Assembly: GCA_021775915.1 (NCBI GenBank)
Contig: JAJFGW010000035.1
Span: forward strand, 1-64,000
Reading direction: 5' to 3'
DNA length: 64,000 nucleotides
Source: Alphaproteobacteria bacterium
GTDB lineage: Bacteria; Pseudomonadota; Alphaproteobacteria; Micavibrionales; Micavibrionaceae
The position numbers and the translations under genes were made by a program. The notes beneath the pieces were generated by a model. It was not told the DNA's origin. It searched no databases and saw only the letters and a list, made by a program, of their open reading frames with translations. Numbering within the stretch: position 1 is the stretch's first letter; the number at the start of each line of letters is the position of its first letter. This document shows positions 1-8,649 of the stretch, piece by piece.

Positions 1-866
1 TCCGCGTGCGTGCGCCGCAGGGCAAGACCTATCATGAAACCCGCGACATCGTCCATAAGGCAAAGCTCAACACTGTTTGCGAAGAAGCCGGTTGCCCAAA
101 TATCGGTGAATGCTGGGACAAGAAACACGCGACCTTCATGATTATGGGCGAGATATGCACGCGCGCCTGTGCCTTCTGTAACATCGCCACCGGCAAGCCG
201 GGGGAGCTGGATAGCATGGAACCGCTACGTACAGGCGTTGCCGTACAAAAGTTGGGGCTAAAACATGTTGTTGTGACGGCCGTTGACCGTGATGATTTGC
301 CCGATGGTGGAGCAGAGCATTTTGAAAAGACAATTGGCGCAATCCGTTTCAAATCACCGGACACAACGATTGAAATTTTGCCCGGTGACTTTCGTGGTGA
401 TATAGATGCGGTTGATCGTGTTGTTGCCGCCAAACCCGATGTATTTAATCATAATTTAGAGACTGTGCCGCGCTTGTACCCGACAATCAGAAAAGGCGCG
501 CGCTATTTCCGTTCACTAAAACTGCTGAGCCGGGTGAAAGAAATCGATCCGACGATGTTTACAAAATCCGGCCTGATGGTGGGGCTTGGTGAGACAAAGG
601 AAGAAATAGGGCAGGTGATGGACGACCTTCGTGAAGCAGGTGTTGATTTTCTGACGATTGGCCAGTATTTACAGCCGACAGTAAAACATGCGCCGGTAGA
701 TCGGTTCTGGACACCGGAGGAATTTGAGCAGCTCGAAAAAATGGCAAGATCAAAAGGGTTTTTGATGGTGTCGGCTTCGCCTCTCACCCGCTCCAGCTAT
801 CATGCCGGAGATGATTTTGAAAAGCTGCGTATTGCTAGAGAAGAAAAATTATCAGCAGGGGCCTAA
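1..866 (+). CDS. lipA: Lipoyl synthase, 5' end outside window
   Basis: Radical SAM enzyme that inserts two sulfurs into protein-bound octanoyl groups to make lipoyl cofactor. The two iron-sulfur clusters are visible. The auxiliary-cluster cysteines are at about 25, 30 and 36 of the visible chain, in [12 protein letters not shown]. The radical SAM CxxxCxxC is at 51, 55 and 58, in CTRACAFC. The conserved C-terminal RSSYHAG, whose serine ligates the auxiliary cluster, is also present. The reading frame is open back to base 1 and [15 protein letters not shown] matches the interior of LipA, so the GTG at 6 is not the start and about 30-40 residues lie upstream. The 3' end overlaps a convergent small gene by 15 nt. 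Confidence 0.97.
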   Translation, partial: RVRAPQGKTYHETRDIVHKAKLNTVCEEAGCPNIGECWDKKHATFMIMGEICTRACAFCNIATGKPGELDSMEPLRTGVAVQKLGLKHVVVTAVDRDDLPDGGAEHFEKTIGAIRFKSPDTTIEILPGDFRGDIDAVDRVVAAKPDVFNHNLETVPRLYPTIRKGARYFRSLKLLSRVKEIDPTMFTKSGLMVGLGETKEEIGQVMDDLREAGVDFLTIGQYLQPTVKHAPVDRFWTPEEFEQLEKMARSKGFLMVSASPLTRSSYHAGDDFEKLRIAREEKLSAGA

Positions 867-1148
867 CGGGTTGTGTGTTTCTTTTGGTTCTTCCGGGATA
901 AGGGCCTTAATATCAAAAACCTTGGCCGCTTTGGCGATAGTAAGAGGCAGCAAAACGGCAAAACAAAACCCAAAAACAGCTTTGTCCTCCAAAGCCATTC
1001 CATTTGGATACAGGAGGTTCATTTTCATACCCAACACAAGTACAACAGCGGACGTTGCAGCCAAGTCAACCTTGGAGGTGCCGTAACATACATCATGCAC
1101 AGCACTCTGCCATATTTTTTTAAGAAGGCCTTTTGTTTTTTGCAACAT
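852..1148 (-). CDS. Small hypothetical membrane protein
   Basis: A 98-residue protein not assigned to a family. Two hydrophobic stretches are visible, near residues 32-50 (around [17 protein letters not shown]) and 59-74 ([16 protein letters not shown]), so it is probably a two-pass inner-membrane protein. The N-terminus is basic and amphipathic ([14 protein letters not shown]). The frame extends to 1223, but the ATG at 1148 has an AAGGA about 11 nt upstream and gives a more natural N-terminus. It lies convergent to lipA and overlaps its last 15 nt. The amino-acid composition looks coding, but there is no homology argument. Confidence 0.5.
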   Translation of the reverse strand: MLQKTKGLLKKIWQSAVHDVCYGTSKVDLAATSAVVLVLGMKMNLLYPNGMALEDKAVFGFCFAVLLPLTIAKAAKVFDIKALIPEEPKETHNPLGPC

Positions 1149-1260
1149 AATGCTTAAAATCCTTTTTAATACGAGACTATGATAAACCATAATCTTTTTA
1201 CAAAAAACAAAAATATATGTCAAAGATTATTTTCATATATTGTTAGCAGCCTGAGAGTTG

Positions 1261-1710
1261 ATGCCCACACACGCTGAAAAACGAAAAATGCCTTATACGT
1301 CGGAGCAGATGTTTGATCTGGTCGCGGGGGTGGATAAATATCCGCAATTTTTGCCATGGTGCCTGAGAAGCCGGATAACAAGGCGTGATGGCGATGTGTT
1401 TTATGCTGACCTCACGATTGGCTATAAAATGGTGCGCGAACAATTTACGTCTAAAGTTACGGCGCTACGGCCTGATCATATCCATGTTGAGTATTTATCC
1501 GGGCCGATGAAGCATCTTTCAAATCATTGGCGATTCATAGAAGAACCGAACGGAGGCTGTACGATCGATTTTTACGTTGAATTTGAATTTAAAAGCAAGT
1601 TACTTCAAAATCTTATGGGAGCCTTCTTCGATAAACTTATAAGAAAAATGGTTGAAGCCTTTGAAGAAAGAGCAAAAAACCTCTACACCTCTCCATCAAA
1701 ATCAGGATAG
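1261..1710 (+). CDS. COQ10/RatA-type START-domain protein
   Basis: A 149-residue single-domain START/polyketide-cyclase protein of the COQ10/RatA family. The N-terminal MPTHAEK followed by PYTSEQMFDLVAGVDKYPQF and LPWC is characteristic. Alphaproteobacterial members next to lipA are usually annotated as ubiquinone-binding COQ10-like proteins; the gamma-proteobacterial relative RatA is described as a ribosome-association toxin. Position beside lipA favours the COQ10 role, which is inference. A TTG directly precedes the chosen ATG in frame, but the family begins at this ATG. The 3' end overlaps the convergent glycosyltransferase by 28 nt. Confidence 0.88.
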   Translation: MPTHAEKRKMPYTSEQMFDLVAGVDKYPQFLPWCLRSRITRRDGDVFYADLTIGYKMVREQFTSKVTALRPDHIHVEYLSGPMKHLSNHWRFIEEPNGGCTIDFYVEFEFKSKLLQNLMGAFFDKLIRKMVEAFEERAKNLYTSPSKSG

Positions 1711-2591
1711 CGGTAAGACAGCTCTACTGTTTTATTATCATTCAGCGTTTCAAAATCAGTGGTAATAGAGCGATCAAGACGCATTTCATCATAGCCGGAC
1801 AAGTGCAGAATACTGACTTCTTCATGCGGAAGAAATGGTTCAACAAACTTATTTAACTTACTGTTATACATAGGTTTAAACTGGCAAAGCCAATGGCACC
1901 ATCCAGGCAGAATTTCATATTTATAGCCTTCGAGATAACACATCACGCCGAGTGATAATTGCTCGGCGGTAAAAACTTTACCGTTTTTTACGGCCTTTTT
2001 TACAAGCTCTTGCCAGCGCTCCCAATGCGGCGCGTCTTTATGAAGCGCAAACGCTCCGGCGAGAAGGACGTGATAAGGCAGCAATTCTCGCGCCGTGTTG
2101 AATCCAAAGGCTTTTATGGCATTTGAAAAATAAAAACCGCGTACTTTCCAAGGCCAGCGCCCGAGCCATTTGACCCGTATCTGCCGTGGATAAGTCCGGT
2201 CAACCTGCCCGGTCAGGGCTATTTTCTTACGGTTAGCACCCTCAAGAAACAACTCAATGCCGCGCCAGTTCTGTACCCATGTATCGGCATCCATCCAGAA
2301 ATAGATGTCATAGCCAGGGAAATATTCATTGATAAACGGGCGGCAGATGCAGGATTTTAGATATTCGCGCCCCCGTATTTTGTAGGCCGGGATGTCGCAG
2401 GGCCAGTCCGGTTTATGAATTTTATCGACCAGGGGCTTAAGAATTTCAAGCTGCTCCGGCTTCAACCCGGCATCAAGGATACAGATGTCTATATCTTTGC
2501 TTTGGGGAAAGACGCGGATGGAGTGTATCCATTCCAGCATCATCGGAAAATAATTATGGTCACCGCCCCCTACGAAGGTTACTTTACTCAT
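1683..2591 (-). CDS. GT-A fold glycosyltransferase, GT8-like
   Basis: A 302-residue cytosolic protein resembling GT-A glycosyltransferases. It opens with a strand and a glycine-rich turn (SKVTFVGGGD). The metal-binding D-A-D is at 101-103 in YFWMDADTW, and C-terminal aromatic and histidine-containing segments follow (GWCHWLCQFKP, ILHLSGYDEM). There is no signal peptide or membrane segment. Donor and acceptor cannot be inferred. Its ATG overlaps the TGA of cinA (ATGA), so it is the last gene of the ispDF-pgpA-cinA run. This gene is not part of the usual alphaproteobacterial lipA-cinA neighbourhood and is probably a local addition. Confidence 0.7.
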   Translation of the reverse strand: MSKVTFVGGGDHNYFPMMLEWIHSIRVFPQSKDIDICILDAGLKPEQLEILKPLVDKIHKPDWPCDIPAYKIRGREYLKSCICRPFINEYFPGYDIYFWMDADTWVQNWRGIELFLEGANRKKIALTGQVDRTYPRQIRVKWLGRWPWKVRGFYFSNAIKAFGFNTARELLPYHVLLAGAFALHKDAPHWERWQELVKKAVKNGKVFTAEQLSLGVMCYLEGYKYEILPGWCHWLCQFKPMYNSKLNKFVEPFLPHEEVSILHLSGYDEMRLDRSITTDFETLNDNKTVELSYRYPDFDGEV

Positions 2592-3046
2592 GTTAATTCA
2601 TCCTTCACGTGGCTTAACGCCGCTTCAACGGTTTGCGCCCGCACCGCATCTCTGTCGCCTTTAAAATGATGTTCAAAGCTTTTGGCAGGGGAATCTTTGG
2701 TTGCAAGACCAATATAGACAAGTCCGACAGGGCGGGTTTCTGTGCCACCGTCAGGCCCGGCAATGCCAGTACAGGACACGGCTATATCGGCATGACTGCG
2801 GGTGAGAGCGCCGGCGGCCATCAATTTGGCAACGGGGTCGCTAACCGCACCATGTTCAGCCAGTATATCTTCCGGGACGGCGAGCATCTCGGTTTTGGAC
2901 TGGTTGGTGTATGTCACAAATCCACGCTCAAATATGGCAGAGGAACCGGGACTATCGGTTATTGTTTTGGCAATCATGCCGCCGGTGCAAGATTCTGCCG
3001 TAACTATCATCATGCCGCGCTGCTTAAGAAGGTCAAATAATCCCAA
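2588..3046 (-). CDS. CinA C-terminal domain protein, NMN amidohydrolase type
   Basis: A stand-alone CinA C-terminal (PncC-type) domain of about 152 residues. The family deamidates nicotinamide mononucleotide to nicotinic acid mononucleotide in pyridine nucleotide salvage. Seen: TAESCTGG near the N-terminus, GFVTYTNQSKTEML, SCTGIAGPDGGT and GLVYIGLA, all hallmark segments. The open frame runs to 3208, but that part lies inside pgpA. The TTG at 3046 preceded by GGGGGTGG at 7 nt gives the normal family length and a 14-nt overlap with pgpA. The N-terminal molybdopterin-like CinA domain is absent, as is usual in proteobacteria. Confidence 0.9.
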   Translation of the reverse strand: MGLFDLLKQRGMMIVTAESCTGGMIAKTITDSPGSSAIFERGFVTYTNQSKTEMLAVPEDILAEHGAVSDPVAKLMAAGALTRSHADIAVSCTGIAGPDGGTETRPVGLVYIGLATKDSPAKSFEHHFKGDRDAVRAQTVEAALSHVKDELT

Positions 3047-3521
3047 GATACTGCCACCCCCATAAGCATAAGCCCGCGTAAATCCCGGCCATGACGTCAT
3101 CGAGCATAACGCCCATCGCGCCCGGTATTTCATCAAAATAGGAGACCGGCCACGGCTTAACAATATCAAAGAAACGGAACGCTGCAAAAGCCAGAACAAC
3201 GCCGACAATAGTTACCGGCGCAACGAGAAGGGTTAACCACATTCCCACGACCTCATCAACAACGATAGCCCCGGCATCATGCTCTCCACTCATTTTTTCA
3301 AACTTATCCGCCGCATCATAGCCGAACCAGAAAATAACAACGGTCGCCATCAACAACAAAGCCCAACCACCGAAATGCAACATGGCCAATCCAAAGGGCA
3401 GGGCGCCCAGCGTGCCCCATGTACCGGGTGCTTTTTTAACAAGGCCACAGCCACCCCATGTTGCGAGCCAGACAGAGCGGTCTTTCATGTCCAGCTTTTT
3501 TATCAATTCACGATCAAGCAT
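3033..3521 (-). CDS. pgpA: Phosphatidylglycerophosphatase A
   Basis: A 162-residue integral membrane phosphatase that converts phosphatidylglycerol phosphate to phosphatidylglycerol. Family motifs are clear: APGTWGTLGALP near 31-42, VDEVVGMW at 88-95 with the acidic pair D89-E90, VKPWPVSYFD at 121-130, and GVMLDDVMAGIYAG at 137-150 with D141-D142. Hydrophobic segments lie between them. The start ATG lies within the 3' end of ispDF, an 8-nt overlap, and the 3' end overlaps cinA, so the three are translationally coupled. Confidence 0.95.
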   Translation of the reverse strand: MLDRELIKKLDMKDRSVWLATWGGCGLVKKAPGTWGTLGALPFGLAMLHFGGWALLLMATVVIFWFGYDAADKFEKMSGEHDAGAIVVDEVVGMWLTLLVAPVTIVGVVLAFAAFRFFDIVKPWPVSYFDEIPGAMGVMLDDVMAGIYAGLCLWGWQYLGII

Positions 3522-4710
3522 TATTATTCTCCATAGGGACCTTTACCGTTGCGACGGCCTGCGCTGCAATACCTTCGCCGCGCCCGGTAAAGCCGAGCTT
3601 TTCGGTGGTGGTGGCTTTGATATTTATACGGGACATGTCTATTCCGCAGATGTCAGCGATATGTTTTTGCATAGCCTCACGGTGGGGACCTATTTTTGGT
3701 TCTTCACAAATTAGGGTCAAATCAAGATTGTTAATTATCCCACCTTTTTCCACAAGCATATCAACAGATTTGCGCAGGAACAGGGCGCTATCTACGTTTT
3801 TCCATTGTGGCTCGGAGGGTGGAAAGTGATGCCCTATATCGCCGCCGCCGATTGTACCAAGCAGCGCATCCGTCAAGGCATGCAAGCCGACATCAGCATC
3901 AGAATGCCCTTTCAGGCTCTTGTTGTGAGGAATATCAACGCCGCATAGGCGCACATGATCCCCTTCCTCAAAGGCGTGTACGTCATAACCAAACCCCGTA
4001 CGCGCTTCGTAAGGAGGCGCCAGTAATAGTTTTTCAGCCAGAATCATATCATCCTGCGTTGTAATCTTGATATTGCTGCGGAGACCAGGAACCAGATCAA
4101 TCTCCCTGCCTATCGATGCCACCAAAGACGAGTCGTCCGTGTAATTAATATCATCATTGGCTTGCTTATGGGCCTGCATAATGATGCCGTAATGAAACCC
4201 TTGCGGGGTCTGGATCGTCCATAAATCTTTGCGGTCGATATAATCACCACGGCTGTATTTTTGAGTGTCCGTTACAGGTACGGCAAGTGTGGTTGCCCCT
4301 GTGTTTTTAGCAGAAACGGCCACGGCCTGAATGTGATCGGGCGTAATAAAAGGCCGGGCGGCATCATGAATGAGGATAGTATCTTCGTTTTTTAAATTAG
4401 AAAAATACCCTAATCCATTAATAATACTATCTTTTCTTTCCGCTCCGCCTTCGATGGGCGCAGGTAGGTCCAACCCTTTGATAGCATCTTCATACAAGCT
4501 TTTATGCGCAGAATCGATAACAACGCAAAGCTCTTGTAGTTCTGGGCAAGAGAGGAAAGCGTCAAGCGTATGCCTTAATATCGCTTTTCCGTTAATTTTC
4601 TGGTACTGTTTCGGCACTTCACCGCCCAGCCGTAAGCCACTGCCAGCCGCAGCTATCAGGGCATAAAAAGGGGCGGGGCTTTTAGAGCTTGCGGAAATTT
4701 CCATAGTCAA
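3514..4710 (-). CDS. ispDF: Bifunctional MEP cytidylyltransferase / MECDP synthase
   Basis: Fused IspD-IspF of the methylerythritol phosphate isoprenoid pathway, 398 residues. IspD (about 15-230) shows AAAGSGLRLGGEVPKQY at 21-36, HDAARPF at 115-121 and the TPQGF element. IspF (about 236-395) starts at TGFGYDVHAF with metal ligands D243 and H245. It continues with LKGHSDADVGLHALTDALLG at 266-285 and GDIGHHFPPS. The fusion is typical of alphaproteobacteria. An ATG two codons in (4704) is an alternative start. It is divergent from ntrY across an 80-bp gap. Confidence 0.97.
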   Translation of the reverse strand: MTMEISASSKSPAPFYALIAAAGSGLRLGGEVPKQYQKINGKAILRHTLDAFLSCPELQELCVVIDSAHKSLYEDAIKGLDLPAPIEGGAERKDSIINGLGYFSNLKNEDTILIHDAARPFITPDHIQAVAVSAKNTGATTLAVPVTDTQKYSRGDYIDRKDLWTIQTPQGFHYGIIMQAHKQANDDINYTDDSSLVASIGREIDLVPGLRSNIKITTQDDMILAEKLLLAPPYEARTGFGYDVHAFEEGDHVRLCGVDIPHNKSLKGHSDADVGLHALTDALLGTIGGGDIGHHFPPSEPQWKNVDSALFLRKSVDMLVEKGGIINNLDLTLICEEPKIGPHREAMQKHIADICGIDMSRINIKATTTEKLGFTGRGEGIAAQAVATVKVPMENNNA

Positions 4711-4790
4711 CTATCTTGTGCTGCGTTTGTTAAAAACTGTGGATATGCATTGTAAAGACAGAAGTCAATAAAATCTATGGGTTTGCATTG

Positions 4791-7202
4791 ATGAAAAAAG
4801 ATCGTAAAAAAACAACCACTTCTGATCCTGGGTTTCGGTTCAGGAAACTAATGCCTTCTTTTTTCAGAGGAAGGCAAACTTCTGATGCGATTGAGAATGA
4901 TATGCATGGCTTTTTTAGATGGCCCCGCGCCCTGCGACTTTTAAAGAGCGGCAGCGTATTTGGCAACCGTTTAGCGCTGTTTTTGATTGTAGCAGGGCTT
5001 ATTAGCGGATTTTCAACTTATGCGGCTCTTACCGCTATGCCTCCCTTTGGGGACGATCCTAATACTGTAATCTGGTTGCTCGATGCAGATATGATTATTC
5101 TGCTGCTTCTGGTTATTTTAATTGCAAGGCGCGTTGTTGGGCTATGGAGCGGTCGCCGTAAAAACATTGCGGGCTCCCGGCTGCACGTTCGTCTGGTTTT
5201 TATCTTTAGTCTGCTGGCGGCAACACCAGCGATTATTATGACGCTGTTTTCGGCCTTTTTTCTGCATTTTGGAGTAGAGAGCTGGTTTAGCGAGCGCGTA
5301 AGCTCGGCCGTTAATAATGCACAGGCTGTAGCCGAAGCCTACCTTGAAGAGCACCAGCAGGTTATCAGAGCTGATACACTGGCCATGGCCAACGACCTTA
5401 ACCGGCAGGCCTCATTTCTGATGAATAATCAGGAAGCCTTTGACAAGGTCATGCAGACGCAGTCTTTGCTTAGAAATTTATCTGAAGCTGTTGTTTTTAA
5501 TAAAAGCGGTCAAATTCTGGCCAGCTCCGGCTTTACTTTCACCTTATCTTTTGAGGCGCTGCCAACTTATGCTATAGCCCAGGCTATAGAAAACGAAGTG
5601 GTTGTAATGACAGGGGGGAACGATGATCGCGTCCGCGCCCTTGTTAAACTCGGAAATCTTTCTGACACTTACCTGTTTGTGGGACGTATGGTTGATCCTA
5701 TTGTGCTCAGCCACTTAAGCAATACACGTGAGGCTGTGCAGGCTTATGAACAACTGGAAGGGCAGCGCTCGGATTTACAGCTGACCTTTACGATGATTTT
5801 CTTTGTGGTCGCCTTATTGCTATTGCTGGCGGCTATGTGGTTTGGTCTTGTCTTTTCGCGTCAACTTGTTATGCCGATCAGTGCGTTGATTTCGGCCGCT
5901 GACCGGGTGCGGGGCGGAGACTTGACGGCTCGTGTTTCTGAGTTTGACCGTCAGGATGAATTTGATGTCCTGGGCCGCTCTTTTAACCGTATGACCAGTC
6001 AAATCGAAGAACAGCGCGAAGAGTTAATAACAGCAAACCGTCAGCTCGATCACCGGAGGCGTTTTACTGAAGCTGTGCTGGCCAGTGTTCCTTCCGGTAT
6101 TCTCGGCGTAAACGAAGCAGGACAAGTGACGCTCGCAAACTCATCAGCAGCCGAGTTGTTTGAAGCGGACGCCAATGCGCTTGTCGGCAAAGATGTTGTC
6201 GATATCATCTCTGATTTGAAACCGCTATTGAAACAGGCTCACGAAAGGCCGGATAAAATCACACAATCTGAAATTCCTTATAAACGTACTGACGACAATA
6301 AAAGAATATTATTGGTTCGTATCGCGATTGAGATGATTGGGGATGAAGATAAAGGTGCCGTTTTAACCTTTGATGACATTACCGACCTGCAATCAGCGCA
6401 GCGTAAAGCAGCTTGGGCCGATGTGGCGCGTCGTATTGCTCATGAAATAAAAAATCCGCTAACTCCTATTCAGCTTTCAGCGGAAAGACTCAAGAGGAAA
6501 TACCTTGCGCAAATAGACACTGACCCTGAGATTTTTTCCAAATGTACGGACACAATCATCCATCATGTGGGAGATATTGGTCGTATGGTTAACGAATTTT
6601 CCGCTTTTGCGCGGATGCCCGAACCGGTGATGAATACAGAAAACCTGACAACGCACTTGAAGGATATGCTGATCCTGCAACAACAAGCCCACCCGGATAT
6701 TATGTTTAACATGATAGGCATGAACGGCGCGCGGGAGCCTTTATATGCTTATATTGATTCCCAACAGATCAGACAGGCTGTGATGAATATTATTCGTAAC
6801 GCTACTGATTCCATTGAAGCACGTATTGAAAAGCAGAGAAAAGAAGGCGGAAAAGCAGAGTCAGGTCGTATAGATATATTGCTGACTGTACGTAAAAAGA
6901 GTGATGACATTGCCATTTGCGTTACAGATAACGGGCTGGGCCTACCTAAGAATGAAGACCCGTCCAACTTGACGGAGCCTTACATAACACATAAAGAAAA
7001 AGGGACGGGGCTGGGGCTCGCCATTGTAAAGAAAATTATGGAAGACCATAGAGGCCGTATTATTTTAGGGGCGCCTGACTGGCTGAAGGACACCGAAGGG
7101 TGGCATGATATGAGCGGCGCGACAGTATCTTTGATTTTACCGCGCGAAATTATAGGTAAAGATGGTGCAACGGAGATTGAAAGACGCGAAGCTATTTCGT
7201 AG
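4791..7202 (+). CDS. ntrY: Sensor histidine kinase NtrY
   Basis: Membrane histidine kinase of the NtrYX two-component system, about 803 residues. Layout: basic cytosolic N-terminus; hydrophobic segments near 56-80, 88-112 and 127-152; a periplasmic sensor region; a further membrane segment near 325-347; HAMP near 348-400; PAS near 425-520; a HisKA box at about residue 549 (RRIAHEIKNPLTPIQL); and an ATPase domain with NIIRNATDSIEA, VTDNGLGLP and KGTGLGLAIVKKI. NtrY with NtrX is linked to nitrogen, redox and envelope responses in this class. The ATG follows an in-frame TTG and has no strong ribosome-binding site. The ntrB and ntrC genes that often precede it are absent. Confidence 0.95.
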   Translation: MKKDRKKTTTSDPGFRFRKLMPSFFRGRQTSDAIENDMHGFFRWPRALRLLKSGSVFGNRLALFLIVAGLISGFSTYAALTAMPPFGDDPNTVIWLLDADMIILLLLVILIARRVVGLWSGRRKNIAGSRLHVRLVFIFSLLAATPAIIMTLFSAFFLHFGVESWFSERVSSAVNNAQAVAEAYLEEHQQVIRADTLAMANDLNRQASFLMNNQEAFDKVMQTQSLLRNLSEAVVFNKSGQILASSGFTFTLSFEALPTYAIAQAIENEVVVMTGGNDDRVRALVKLGNLSDTYLFVGRMVDPIVLSHLSNTREAVQAYEQLEGQRSDLQLTFTMIFFVVALLLLLAAMWFGLVFSRQLVMPISALISAADRVRGGDLTARVSEFDRQDEFDVLGRSFNRMTSQIEEQREELITANRQLDHRRRFTEAVLASVPSGILGVNEAGQVTLANSSAAELFEADANALVGKDVVDIISDLKPLLKQAHERPDKITQSEIPYKRTDDNKRILLVRIAIEMIGDEDKGAVLTFDDITDLQSAQRKAAWADVARRIAHEIKNPLTPIQLSAERLKRKYLAQIDTDPEIFSKCTDTIIHHVGDIGRMVNEFSAFARMPEPVMNTENLTTHLKDMLILQQQAHPDIMFNMIGMNGAREPLYAYIDSQQIRQAVMNIIRNATDSIEARIEKQRKEGGKAESGRIDILLTVRKKSDDIAICVTDNGLGLPKNEDPSNLTEPYITHKEKGTGLGLAIVKKIMEDHRGRIILGAPDWLKDTEGWHDMSGATVSLILPREIIGKDGATEIERREAIS

Positions 7203-7234
7203 ACTGGTAACAGTGGGATAAAGAATAAATAAAA

Positions 7235-8644
7235 ATGACCGCCGATATTTTAATCATTGATGACGAATCCGACATAAGAAGCCTGATACAGGGTATTCTC
7301 GAGGATGAGGGTTATACCACCCGCGAAGCCGCGAGTGACGAGCGCTGCTATGAGCAAATTAAACAAAAAATGCCTGACCTTATTGTTCTTGATATATGGC
7401 TACAAGGCAGCAAAGATGATGGCCTGCAGATTCTGGAAAGAATTAAGGAAGAGCATCCTTATGTCCCCGTTCTAATGATAAGTGGGCACGGCACAATTGA
7501 AACGGCAGTAAGCGCCATCAAACAAGGCGCTTATGATTTTATAGAAAAGCCTTTTAAGTCGGATCGCTTGCTCCTGATGATTGAAAGAGCTTTAGAAACT
7601 GCAAAATTACGTAAGGAAAACGAGACCTTAAGAACAAAAGTTCAAGGACTTTCTGAGCTTGTTGGCGACTCTCCCGCTATGACAACTTTACAACAAGTGT
7701 TGCTCCGTGTGGCCCAAACAAATAGCCGTGTCCTAATTACAGGTGAGCCGGGAACAGGCAAAGACCTTGCTGCCCGTTTTATTCATCATAACTCACTAAG
7801 ATCTGGTGGACCTTTTATGGTGCTTAACTGTGCCATCATGCGTCCTGAGCGACTTGAAATTGAGTTATTTGGCTCGGAAGATGGCGTTGGCTATCTAGAG
7901 CAGGCCAACGGTGGCACTCTTCTTTTGGATGAAGTCTCGGATATGCCGCTTGAAACACAAGGGAAAATCTTGAGGGTTCTACAGGAACAAAGATTTCAGC
8001 GTGTTGGCAGCCAAGAAGAGATAGAGGCCGATGTCCGTATTATCGCCTCAACCAATCGTGATTTGCAAAAAAGCATGGATGAAGGGGCGTTTCGTCAGGA
8101 CCTTTATTATCGCTTGAATGTCGTACCTATTGAAATACCGCCATTACGCGACAGGACGCAGGATATTCAGCAATTAGCAGAATACTTCAGTGAAGCCTAT
8201 TCACAGCAAGCGGGGCGCGCTGTTTGCCATTTTGATACAACAACTATTGCGGCCATGGAAACCTACGAATGGCCAGGGAACGTCAGACAGCTTCGTAATG
8301 TAGTAGAGTGGTGCATCATTATGGGATCTACGACGAATGATGAAACAATTAAGCCGGATCAACTTCCGCCGGAAATAAGATCTATGCCCCAAGAAGAAAC
8401 AACTAAAAGATCCGCCCAATCATCTGATTTGGTGTCTTTACCACTCAGAGAAGCTCGCGAAAAATTTGAGCGAGGGTATTTGATGGCTCAGATCAAACGC
8501 TTTGGTGGTAACATTTCAAAAACGTCCGAATATGTAGGCATGGAAAGATCCGCCTTACACCGCAAGATGAAACAGCTTGGCATTTCAGCCATCTCGAAGC
8601 AAAATGACTCTGATGAATTAGAAGACCAGCGCGAAAGAGCTTAA
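7235..8644 (+). CDS. ntrX: Response regulator NtrX, lacking GAFTGA loop
   Basis: Three-domain response regulator of 469 residues: receiver (1-120, phosphoacceptor D53 in VLDIWL), AAA+ domain (about 140-380, Walker A GEPGTGKD near 170, LLLDEVSDMP near 228) and a Fis-type HTH (about 420-455). In sigma-54 activators, ELFGHEKGAFTGA is followed by a loop before GGTL. Here ELFGSEDG runs almost directly into VGYLEQANGGTLLLDE, so the sigma-54-contacting GAFTGA loop is missing. This deletion is known for alphaproteobacterial NtrX and implies action without sigma-54 remodelling. It lies 32 nt after ntrY and is its cognate regulator. Confidence 0.95.
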   Translation: MTADILIIDDESDIRSLIQGILEDEGYTTREAASDERCYEQIKQKMPDLIVLDIWLQGSKDDGLQILERIKEEHPYVPVLMISGHGTIETAVSAIKQGAYDFIEKPFKSDRLLLMIERALETAKLRKENETLRTKVQGLSELVGDSPAMTTLQQVLLRVAQTNSRVLITGEPGTGKDLAARFIHHNSLRSGGPFMVLNCAIMRPERLEIELFGSEDGVGYLEQANGGTLLLDEVSDMPLETQGKILRVLQEQRFQRVGSQEEIEADVRIIASTNRDLQKSMDEGAFRQDLYYRLNVVPIEIPPLRDRTQDIQQLAEYFSEAYSQQAGRAVCHFDTTTIAAMETYEWPGNVRQLRNVVEWCIIMGSTTNDETIKPDQLPPEIRSMPQEETTKRSAQSSDLVSLPLREAREKFERGYLMAQIKRFGGNISKTSEYVGMERSALHRKMKQLGISAISKQNDSDELEDQRERA

Positions 8645-8649
8645 ATAAG

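Noticed and set aside
6..866. GTG at base 6 as the start of lipA
   Set aside because: The encoded RVRAPQGK is an interior LipA segment and the frame is open to the window edge, so the gene is truncated here.
2588..3208. Full 206-residue frame for the CinA-domain protein
   Set aside because: The first 54 residues lie inside pgpA and do not resemble the family; a TTG with a Shine-Dalgarno at 3046 gives normal length.
4738..4746. DnaA box upstream of ntrY
   Set aside because: TGTGGATAT differs from the consensus at the last base, so it was not listed as a site.
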